Positions 1 to 6,078 of a stretch of 38,152 bases of DNA are shown in pieces. The stretch is taken from positions 1 through 38,152 of the forward strand of contig NZ_JAEFAJ010000032.1 in assembly GCF_016287535.1 (NCBI RefSeq), given 5' to 3'. The stretch's first letter is position 1. Each line of letters begins with the position of its first letter. This stretch comes from Ruminococcus sp. (GTDB lineage: Bacteria > Bacillota > Clostridia > Oscillospirales > Ruminococcaceae). The position numbers and the translations under genes were made by a program. The notes below the pieces were generated by a model. It searched no databases. It saw only the letters and a program-made list of their open reading frames with translations, and had not been told where the DNA came from.

Positions 1-117
1 GATAAGATATCCCTTCGTAAGAGTAAGACCTCTCATAGACTATGAGTTTGATAGGCTCAAAGTGTAAGCGTGGTGACACGTTCAGCTTGCGAGTACTAAT
101 CGGTCGAGGGCTTTTCC
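1..117 (+). rRNA. 23S rRNA, 3' end (partial)
   Basis: The stretch shows the conserved 3' terminus of 23S rRNA: helix sequences around 41-60, then GCGTGGTGACACGTTCAGC and CGAGTACTAATCGGTCGAGG near 68-109, as in Bacillus and Clostridium. The 5' part lies outside the window. The 3' end at about 117 is placed by analogy with other Firmicutes. The spacer to the 5S gene (118-177) holds no tRNA. Confidence 0.95.
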
Positions 118-177
118 TTTTTACTTCATTCAGTTCACGCCTCGCATTACGCTTTATTCCTTCAAAACTTCATTTTA

Positions 178-293
<116 letters not shown>

Positions 294-300
294 ATTTAAC

Positions 301-330
301 AAAGGACTGCAATAGCGGTCCTTTTTATTT
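301..330 (+). terminator. rRNA operon terminator
   Basis: AAAGGAC-TGC, a short AATA loop and GCG-GTCCTTT form a hairpin followed by a T-rich tract, eight bases after the 5S end. The stop codon of the convergent MFS gene lies inside the T tract (325-327). Confidence 0.85.
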
Positions 331-1461
331 TGTAAGAAAAGAGCCTTGCCCATCGGACAAGGCTCTTTTGTTATTACCAGCGGGTAAAAGATATCCCGCC
401 AGCGGAGACAGAACTATCATTATCAGCGAAAAGCTCAGGGATTCCACAGAAGTGAGAGTTGCCCGCTGCCCGGAGGGGAACATCTTTTGCAGCTTTGCAT
501 TTGTCCTTACTTGCAGCGCATCGTCACCGACTGCTGCAATGAATCCTCCCATTGCCATTATCAGGCAGCTTTCGGCGTGTTCCAGACCTATACCGGCAAG
601 AACAAGAGCTGCTGTAAATGCGAAAACTGTCTTATAGCTAAGCTTAGGCAATTTGAGTATCAGCTTTGAGCCCACGACTCCTCCGAGTTCCATAAACAGC
701 AGTGCAGGACCCAGCCACCGGTTCGGTATGCCTTTTTCCGTCAGCTTCGCCTGCAGGAAGAAGAGCAGCAGTATATCCACAGCTCCCACAAAGGAATTGC
801 AGAGCATTAGTCCCATTGCCTTTCGCGCGTCTTTCAGGAACAGGAAGCTTTCCCTGAAGCAGTCGCGTATCTTTGCGAGGGTGCTTTTGTTATGGCGTGT
901 CTCTTTCAGGTTCACTTCCGTAAGCGTCGAAAGAATGAAGAACTGCGCGGCGCAGGCGATAAGGTCTGTTGCGTATGCGAGCCTGTAGCCGATAGCAAGG
1001 GCAAAGCCTGCGCACAGGGTGGATATTCCGCTGAATACCCTGTATATTATCAGCTGATTGGACTCGTATTTCTCAAATTTTCCCGCGATTCGTCCCTTTT
1101 TCATTGAGTCGTAGGCAAGAGCGTCGCCTGTGCCGGAAGAGAAATTATAGGACAGGGCGTTGAACGAAATTGACAGGCAGACCATGAAAAAGCTGTTGGA
1201 CATTATCATTGTGACAGTTGATATAGTGAGCATGATATTGCTGACTATAAGCATTTTCTTTCTGCCGAAGACGTCTGCCATAACTCCTGAGGGTATCTCG
1301 AAAATAATACTGACTATATGGAATATGGTCTCGGTAATACCTATTTCCACAAGGCTGAATCCCCGTGAGGCAAGTATTGCGAGCCATGCTCCGGTAATAG
1401 TTAAGTTGCTGATTATTGATGATAAATACAGCCTTGAAAGCTGTTTTCTGATATTTAACAT
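325..1461 (-). CDS. MFS efflux transporter, C-terminally truncated
   Basis: A 378-residue major facilitator of the drug-exporter kind. About eleven hydrophobic helices are visible (roughly residues 12-32, 41-62, 69-88, 91-110, 140-160, 162-180, 214-235, 248-270, 279-296, 299-315, 340-362), with the MFS motif-A-like segment ADVFGRKK in the loop after helix 2. Family members are normally about 400 residues with twelve helices. Here helix 11 is followed by a short polar tail encoded by a terminator-like inverted repeat (337-369), and the stop falls in the rRNA terminator, so helix 12 is missing. The start ATG has AAGGAGAT 7-8 nt upstream. A strong promoter, a leader ORF and an RBS-masking hairpin precede it, as in antibiotic-inducible exporters. 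The substrate is unknown, and the truncation may make it non-functional. Confidence 0.8.
   Translation of the reverse strand: MLNIRKQLSRLYLSSIISNLTITGAWLAILASRGFSLVEIGITETIFHIVSIIFEIPSGVMADVFGRKKMLIVSNIMLTISTVTMIMSNSFFMVCLSISFNALSYNFSSGTGDALAYDSMKKGRIAGKFEKYESNQLIIYRVFSGISTLCAGFALAIGYRLAYATDLIACAAQFFILSTLTEVNLKETRHNKSTLAKIRDCFRESFLFLKDARKAMGLMLCNSFVGAVDILLLFFLQAKLTEKGIPNRWLGPALLFMELGGVVGSKLILKLPKLSYKTVFAFTAALVLAGIGLEHAESCLIMAMGGFIAAVGDDALQVRTNAKLQKMFPSGQRATLTSVESLSFSLIMIVLSPLAGYLLPAGNNKRALSDGQGSFLTK
337..369. terminator. Inverted repeat, terminator-like, inside the MFS 3' end
   Basis: AAAAGAGCCTTG and CAAGGCTCTTTT form a 12-bp stem with a 9-nt loop, flanked by A/T runs, so it could stop transcription from either side between the convergent rRNA operon and MFS gene. 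It lies within the last 15 codons of the MFS reading frame, which is unusual for a native gene end. Confidence 0.7.
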
Positions 1462-1466
1462 AAAAA

Positions 1467-1503
1467 ATCTCCTTAAACTGAATTTTAAAGCAGTTAAGGA
1501 GAT
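1467..1503 (-). promoter_or_regulatory. RBS-sequestering hairpin of the MFS leader
   Basis: On the minus strand ATCTCCTTAACTG (1491-1503) is complementary to CAGTTTAAGGAGAT (1467-1480), which contains the Shine-Dalgarno sequence of the MFS gene. When folded, this stem would hide the ribosome-binding site. CAGTTA/TAACTG segments farther upstream (1553-1558, 1542-1547) can pair with each other or with the arms of this stem, so a switch between structures is plausible. The pairing is visible in the sequence; the regulatory role is inferred. Confidence 0.65.
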
Positions 1504-1551
1504 AATGCGCGGTAAATCGTTATTTTTACAGACTGAAGAAGCAGTTACGCT

Positions 1552-1644
1552 TTAACTGACTAAAGCTGCAAAAGGGCGCACTATCCCCGTATCCGGGAAA
1601 ACATCGCCTTTTTGAAGTTGTATGTTTGTATTTTTCCAGAACAT
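1552..1644 (-). CDS. Leader peptide of the MFS gene (30 aa)
   Basis: A 30-codon ORF begins with ATG at 1644, with AAAGG 8 nt upstream, and ends with TAA inside the first CAGTTA/TAACTG hairpin of the leader. It starts MFWKNTN and contains KGDVFPDTGIVRPF. It lies entirely within the transcribed leader, about 38 nt after the promoter -10 box and 90 nt before the MFS start. The geometry matches regulatory leader peptides of inducible resistance genes (translation or ribosome stalling alters downstream pairing). No homologue is recalled with certainty; the function is inferred from position. Confidence 0.6.
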   Translation of the reverse strand: MFWKNTNIQLQKGDVFPDTGIVRPFAALVS

Positions 1645-1688
1645 ACTATCAGCCTTTCGTGTGTAAAAATGGTTTGTACTTTTTATAC

Positions 1689-1717
1689 ATTATAGCATGG
1701 GAATAGCCTTTCGTCAA
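1689..1717 (-). promoter_or_regulatory. Promoter of the MFS leader/gene
   Basis: TTGACG (1712-1717) and TATAAT (1689-1694) are separated by exactly 17 bp, a near-consensus sigma-A promoter. It implies a leader of about 220 nt before the MFS start codon. Confidence 0.85.
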
Positions 1718-1721
1718 GTTA

Positions 1722-1755
1722 AAGCCCCTGAGTCCTGAATGGGGCCCAGGGGCTG
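1722..1755 (-). terminator. Terminator after the GGDEF-like gene
   Basis: AGCCCCTG and CAGGGGCT flank an inner GGGGCCC-containing loop. On the minus strand the hairpin is followed by a short, imperfect T tract. It lies between the sensor gene's stop and the -35 box of the MFS promoter. Confidence 0.55.
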
Positions 1756-1777
1756 AACTTATTGAAATACAGTCATA

Positions 1778-3307
1778 TTATCCCGAACCGAGGTCTGTGA
1801 AATTTATGCGTCCGAACTGGGATTCGGGATCCTTGTTCAGCATAGCCTTCAGAACGGTTATGACAGAAGTATTTATAGGGCCTATTTTCTTTGCCACAGC
1901 TGCTCTGTATCCGAAGTTTACCTTTCCCATTGAAGGAGTCTGCTGAGGAGAGGTAAGTCTCTCGTAAGCGTCCTGAGCGTCTTCGATGACAGCAGCTGTC
2001 TGCTTTTCAGCGCTGTTCACCTGTGTCGTTACTACAAATTCATCAGCTCCGGTACGGTATATCCTGCTGTTCTTGAATACCTGTCTGAGTATATCCACAG
2101 TTCTTACAAGCAGCCAGTCGCCGGTATCGTTTCCGTAGCGGGAATTGATGTCGCTGAAGTTTGAGATATTGAACATGATGAAGTAGTACGGGAATTCTTC
2201 CGTGGATTTGGCTTCATCGAAGTCAATAGAGAAGGCAACGCGGTTTCTCACGTCTGTAAGGACGTCCCTGAACATTGCGGCATAGAGGGATTCCTTTGTC
2301 TTGTTGCTCTTTACTATTGTGGAAGCGAGTTTCTGGTTCATCTTTTCCTGTTTCTTGTTTATGAAGCTGAAGAGTATGATGAGACCGAGTATCGCGATTC
2401 CGAATATTGCCATGTAGAGGCGCATTAGGTTTGTGAGGGAGTATATCTCCTTCTTGGTGTCGTCAAGCATCAGAAGCCAGTTATACTTAGGCATATAGGC
2501 ATAGGTCGAAATGTATGACTTGCCGTTTACCTTGTAATCAAAGCTGCCCTCCTGGCTGCCTTTGCCGTTGCTGAGCATTTTACATATCTGTCTGATAGTT
2601 GCGTTTTCGGTAGCTTGCCCGATCAGTTCGGGTTTGTTGTTGAAGATATACTTTGTGTCATTGACGTTGACCATTGTGTAAAAGTCGTCTTCAATGCCGT
2701 TGATGCTGAGGTCGTTGAGTGTGTTTACAAGCTTGTCTGTGTATATTCCGAGCCCCACAAGTCCTATAGGCTCGCCGGCTTCGTTATAAACTGCCTTGTA
2801 CATCGAAACGATCTGATTTCCGCTGGCAGGAGACATGATTATACCTGTGTTGTATACACCGCTGCCCGCTTCAAGCATGGCGTCCTGGAGCTGTTTCAGC
2901 GGCTCGGCGTCCTTACGTGTCACAAGTCCGACTACATCGGCGTCTGTATGCGCAAGAACGTGAGTATTCCACTCGCTGACATATAAGCCTTCGAGATTAG
3001 ATATATCCTTTGAGTAGCTTTCGGTATAAGCCTGAGCCTTAGCCTGAAGATCTCTGTCAGTGGGATCGTTAAGAAGATTGGTGATCTGTTCCGCTTTGCT
3101 GTAATATAGCAGGATATTTTCCGAATTTTCAACGTAGGTCTGGATTATATGAGCGCGTTCTTTGGTTATTGTCTGCATATTATCCATTGAGCTTTTCCGG
3201 GTAGTGGAGCTTATGGTCTTTGTTACAACAAGAGAAAGCATTATCATAATAATAAGCTCGATTATAAGAACGATACTTACAGTCGATATCTTTTTTGAAT
3301 CATTCAT
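1778..3307 (-). CDS. dCache sensor protein with degenerate GGDEF domain
   Basis: A 509-residue membrane sensor: TM helix 11-28, extracellular double-Cache-like domain about 40-285, second TM 296-315, a short linker, then a GGDEF-family domain about 345-505. The family entry motif is present (DVLTDVRNR, 348-356), but the signature reads GADEF (420-424) instead of GGDEF. The first metal-binding position is Asn380 (FNISNF) where active diguanylate cyclases have Asp. I infer that it no longer makes c-di-GMP and may bind GTP or act as a receiver. The start ATG is preceded by GGGAGG at a rather long distance (about 13 nt). It is the second gene of an operon, 29 bp after the deaminase-like gene, and ends in a hairpin. 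Confidence 0.85.
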   Translation of the reverse strand: MNDSKKISTVSIVLIIELIIMIMLSLVVTKTISSTTRKSSMDNMQTITKERAHIIQTYVENSENILLYYSKAEQITNLLNDPTDRDLQAKAQAYTESYSKDISNLEGLYVSEWNTHVLAHTDADVVGLVTRKDAEPLKQLQDAMLEAGSGVYNTGIIMSPASGNQIVSMYKAVYNEAGEPIGLVGLGIYTDKLVNTLNDLSINGIEDDFYTMVNVNDTKYIFNNKPELIGQATENATIRQICKMLSNGKGSQEGSFDYKVNGKSYISTYAYMPKYNWLLMLDDTKKEIYSLTNLMRLYMAIFGIAILGLIILFSFINKKQEKMNQKLASTIVKSNKTKESLYAAMFRDVLTDVRNRVAFSIDFDEAKSTEEFPYYFIMFNISNFSDINSRYGNDTGDWLLVRTVDILRQVFKNSRIYRTGADEFVVTTQVNSAEKQTAAVIEDAQDAYERLTSPQQTPSMGKVNFGYRAAVAKKIGPINTSVITVLKAMLNKDPESQFGRINFTDLGSG

Positions 3308-3336
3308 AATGACGTAATACCTCCCTTATCCTAAGC

Positions 3337-4038
3337 TTATTTTCTGAAAAAGCCGAATTTTTTTTTCGTCGTCTGCGGAAGACTGTTCAGGAAATCGTCC
3401 GTATCGTCGTCAGCTGCTTTAAGAAAGTCCTTTACCTTGTCTTTCAGGATACTGCCGTTGGAGCTCTGGTTGTTTGCCTCGACTTCTGCCGAGACTTCGA
3501 GTATTTCTGCGGTGCTCACGGAATTCAGAGGCTTTTTTGCGGCTTCTTCTTGTTCCGCAGAGGCAGCAGTTTTTATAGGTGCTGCCGAAGCGTTGGAAAT
3601 ATACTGCAAGTACTGTGACTGCGAAAGAGTACCAAGATTCTGAGGTTCGGGACCGGCTTCTATTGGTGCGGCAAATATACCGACTTCGTTTATGCTTATC
3701 GGTCTGTCCTGCATAAGTATCATACAGTTCACATTTGCCGGATCGAGTGAAAGGATATAGCCTATGCAGCTGTTGCAAGGAAGCAGAGGCGATCTGCTCT
3801 GCGTGCTTATGAGGAGCAAGGCGCTGATGATATTCTCACCTGCAGCCTGCATATTCCTTACTGCGTCAATTTCTGCGTGTATAATACCGGTTATGTCGGC
3901 GCGGCTTATGCCGGTGTAGATCCTGCCGGAAGCAGATTCGATGGAGCAAACAGTATCATCGGAAGATACGAACGCACCTGATTCGAGTATTCTTATGGCT
4001 GTTGAATGAGCGGCACTGAAAATAGCTTCTGAATTCAT
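3337..4038 (-). CDS. Cytidine-deaminase-like protein with long C-terminal tail
   Basis: 233 residues. The zinc-dependent deaminase signature is present: HAE at 54-56 (His ligand and catalytic Glu) and PCNSC at 87-91 (two Cys ligands), within a fold of cytidine-deaminase length (1-120). Residues about 125-233 are low in hydrophobics, rich in Ala, Ser and Glu, and end in a basic-aromatic KKKFGFFRK. I chose the ATG at 4038 because GAGGTGA sits 7-8 nt upstream; the reading frame is open to 4191, but that lies upstream of the predicted transcription start. It heads an operon with the dCache/GGDEF-like gene. The substrate is uncertain: cytidine, another base, or a non-housekeeping role given the tail and partner. 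Confidence 0.75.
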   Translation of the reverse strand: MNSEAIFSAAHSTAIRILESGAFVSSDDTVCSIESASGRIYTGISRADITGIIHAEIDAVRNMQAAGENIISALLLISTQSRSPLLPCNSCIGYILSLDPANVNCMILMQDRPISINEVGIFAAPIEAGPEPQNLGTLSQSQYLQYISNASAAPIKTAASAEQEEAAKKPLNSVSTAEILEVSAEVEANNQSSNGSILKDKVKDFLKAADDDTDDFLNSLPQTTKKKFGFFRK

Positions 4039-4182
4039 TTTTGAATCACCTCGGATCGCATTGAGCATTGATGTCCTGATACTTCCGAAAAAGGCACGGA
4101 GTGATATCTCTGACCTTCCCCTGATATCGAAAGCAGGATTTTTGAACTTAAAGCTAAAATAATTCCTCTTTGTTATATAAAA

Positions 4183-4212
4183 ATTATACACCTTTTAGGT
4201 ATATTTTTTCAA
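4183..4212 (-). promoter_or_regulatory. Promoter of the deaminase/sensor operon
   Basis: TTGAAA (4207-4212), an 18-bp spacer and TATAAT (4183-4188). The predicted start of transcription (about 4176) leaves a leader of some 138 nt before the chosen ATG. Confidence 0.7.
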
Positions 4213-4513
4213 CCGAAAAAACGAATAAAAGGTGGATTATTTTGTTAACATTACGTTAACATTTACGAATGAGCAGTAAAAGTACAGCAAATCAGAAATA
4301 TAAATTGCTATATTATGGGAACTACAGATTTTATTATTATAATGATATTATTATTATATGGTTCATATTCTTAAAGGATTAATGATATATGTTTTTACGG
4401 CAAGTATATTGATGTTAAATATGTATAAAAAATATGTGATTTTTTGTTCAATCGGGCAGAACAGAAAGTGTCGCTTGAAAAAGAAGCGAGGGAACACTCC
4501 TGCGCCTTCTGCA
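4213..4513. other. Gene-free AT-rich region with TTAACA direct repeat
   Basis: No credible ORF or RNA gene is visible between the deaminase promoter and the rpsI terminator. The only notable site is TTAACA-N5-TTAACA (4245-4250 and 4256-4261), with the 11-bp period of PhoP boxes, 33 bp upstream of the deaminase -35 box. A short AAGCG/CGCTT inverted repeat occurs around 4470-4490. Confidence 0.5.
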
Positions 4514-4548
4514 TATAAAAAAAGTACCTCTGCATAGCAAAGGTACTT
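4514..4548 (-). terminator. Terminator of rplM-rpsI
   Basis: AAGTACCT and AGGTACTT pair (4522-4529, 4541-4548), followed on the minus strand by seven T residues. It lies 34 nt after the rpsI stop. Confidence 0.9.
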
Positions 4549-4581
4549 GATATTTTGGATAAACTCCCAATAGGGATAAAA

Positions 4582-4983
4582 TTATCTCTTGCTGAACTGA
4601 GGAGCGCGACGTGCAGCCTTGAGACCGTACTTCTTTCTCTCTTTCATTCTTGGGTCACGAGTGAGGAATCCAGCCTTCTTGAGTGTAGGACGGAGCTCAG
4701 GATCGAATTCGAGAAGAGCTCTTGAAACACCGTGTCTGATAGCGCCAGCCTGACCTGTAACGCCGCCGCCTGCAACAGTGCAGATGATATCGAACTTCTC
4801 GATATTGTCAGTAAGAGCGAGGGGCTGACGAACGATGAGCTTGAGAGTCTCAAGACCGAAGTAATCGTCGATGCCTCTGCCGTTGATAGTAACATTGCCT
4901 GAACCGGGATAGATTCTTACTCTTGCTACGGAGTGCTTTCTTCTGCCTGTGCCGTAGTAGTATTTAACCTTTGATTCGTACAT
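4582..4983 (-). CDS. rpsI: 30S ribosomal protein S9
   Basis: 133 residues, full length for S9. It has the characteristic [15 protein letters not shown] start and the strongly basic C-terminal tail ending QFSKR, which reaches the ribosomal P site. GGAGGTG lies 7-8 nt before the ATG. It follows rplM by 16 bp, the conserved bacterial order rplM-rpsI, and is closed by a terminator. Confidence 0.98.
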   Translation of the reverse strand: MYESKVKYYYGTGRRKHSVARVRIYPGSGNVTINGRGIDDYFGLETLKLIVRQPLALTDNIEKFDIICTVAGGGVTGQAGAIRHGVSRALLEFDPELRPTLKKAGFLTRDPRMKERKKYGLKAARRAPQFSKR

Positions 4984-4999
4984 TTAAAAGCACCTCCTA

Positions 5000-5428
5000 T
5001 TAAAGCTCGTAAGCAACAGGCTTCTGAGCCTCCTGCTTGTGATTAGCGTCCTTGTAAGTCCTGAGTCTCTTGAGCTGAGCTCTGCCGAGGCTGTTGTTGG
5101 GGAGCATACCGTTGACAGCGATCATCATAGCTCTGTCAGCCTGCTGAGCCATCATATCCTTATAGGAAATGGACTTGAGACCGCCGATCCAGCCTGTGTG
5201 CCAGTAATACTTCTTCTGCTCAAGCTTTCTGCCTGTGAGAACAGCCTTAGCGCAGTTGATAACGATAACGTGATCTCCGCAGTCTACGTTGGGAGTGAAA
5301 GTGGGCTTGTGTTTACCTCTGAGAATGTGAGCAGCCTTAGCAGCAACACGACCGAGAGACTGTCCCTCAGCGTCGAGGATATACCAAGTACGGCTTACTT
5401 CTGCGGGTTTTGCCAGTGTAGTTGACAT
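5000..5428 (-). CDS. rplM: 50S ribosomal protein L13
   Basis: 142 residues, the usual L13 length, including RTWYILDAEGQSLGRVA, the central GDHVIVINC and the GMLPNNSLGR segment. The start at 5428 is chosen because GGAGG lies 8-9 nt upstream; the frame extends 17 codons farther into the structured leader, but those codons do not resemble L13. It is the first gene of the rplM-rpsI operon. Confidence 0.98.
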   Translation of the reverse strand: MSTTLAKPAEVSRTWYILDAEGQSLGRVAAKAAHILRGKHKPTFTPNVDCGDHVIVINCAKAVLTGRKLEQKKYYWHTGWIGGLKSISYKDMMAQQADRAMMIAVNGMLPNNSLGRAQLKRLRTYKDANHKQEAQKPVAYEL

Positions 5429-5556
5429 AATATTTTCCTCCTGTAATAAATTTCGGACGGAAAGCGAAGCCGGAAACAAGAGGCAGAGCCTCTGTCAGAA
5501 GCGAAAGGACCTGCCTCTTGCTTCCCGAAAAAATCGCCTGTTCCGCCGCAGTGCAA
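5429..5556 (-). promoter_or_regulatory. rplM 5' leader with long hairpin
   Basis: The transcribed leader of about 130 nt contains a perfect 10-bp stem, CAAGAGGCAG (5477-5486) with CTGCCTCTTG (5511-5520), plus flanking GAAGC/GCTTC complementarity. L13 leaders that may bind the protein for autoregulation are known in Firmicutes. Assignment to that class is inferred from position and structure only. Confidence 0.5.
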
Positions 5557-5561
5557 GAATT

Positions 5562-5590
5562 ATTATACACTATGGGAGTCTGTCTGTCAA
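5562..5590 (-). promoter_or_regulatory. Promoter of rplM-rpsI
   Basis: Perfect consensus: TTGACA (5585-5590), 17-bp spacer, TATAAT (5562-5567), as expected for a ribosomal-protein operon. Confidence 0.92.
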
Positions 5591-5743
5591 GAGGTTTTTG
5601 CGGATTTTTTTAATATATACTCTGTTTTCTCTTTAAATCTCTCACTTGTACTCTTGTTCTCTCTCTTTCTCATGTTTCGTTTCAGTTTTGTAAAGTAGAA
5701 AAAAGCGGCGATGTTTAATGAAATTGTGTGCATTTTGTTAGCC

Positions 5744-5773
5744 TGTAGGGGCTGGCGTTTTCGACAGCCCGTG
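5744..5773. repeat. Small palindromic intergenic repeat, copy 1
   Basis: GTAGGGGCTG, a short middle and CAGCCCGTG form a hairpin. Two further elements with the same GTAGGG... / ...CCC outline lie at 12608-12633 and 12655-12685. A related stem (CTGATG-TTTG-CATCAG) follows near 5822-5837. The rest of the gap 5591-6012 holds no convincing gene. Confidence 0.55.
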
Positions 5774-6012
5774 TATGCCATTTTATAAAAACATGATGTA
5801 TCAATTAAATCGTGTAAGGGCTGATGTTTGCATCAGTACGTCAAACAACAATAAAATTTGAGGGACTTGTGGTCCAGTGCTGCGAATACGCCCTTGAAAA
5901 CATGAGCCCCGAAGCTCCGGAAAACAAATGACCGTTTTTGTTTAAACTGACCATTTTTTCGCAAATAATATGTTGAAGCTAACCATTTATTGCTGTATGG
6001 GGGCTGTCCGCA

Positions 6013-6041
6013 TTGACATATATGCATAATCGTGTTACAAT
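6013..6041 (+). promoter_or_regulatory. Promoter of the GH10 xylanase
   Basis: TTGACA (6013-6018), 17-bp spacer and TACAAT (6036-6041). Transcription would start about 30 nt before the coding sequence. Confidence 0.85.
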
Positions 6042-6078
6042 ATAAACACAAAAATTTATTTTTTTGGAGGAATTAACT

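Noticed and set aside
4039..4191. 51-codon N-terminal extension of the deaminase-like protein
   Set aside because: The predicted transcription start (about 4176) lies inside it, and the ATG at 4038 has a strong Shine-Dalgarno; the extension also does not resemble the family.
5587..5781. 64-codon minus-strand ORF upstream of the rplM promoter
   Set aside because: Basic, low-complexity product, overlapping the rplM -35 box and a palindromic repeat; no Shine-Dalgarno.
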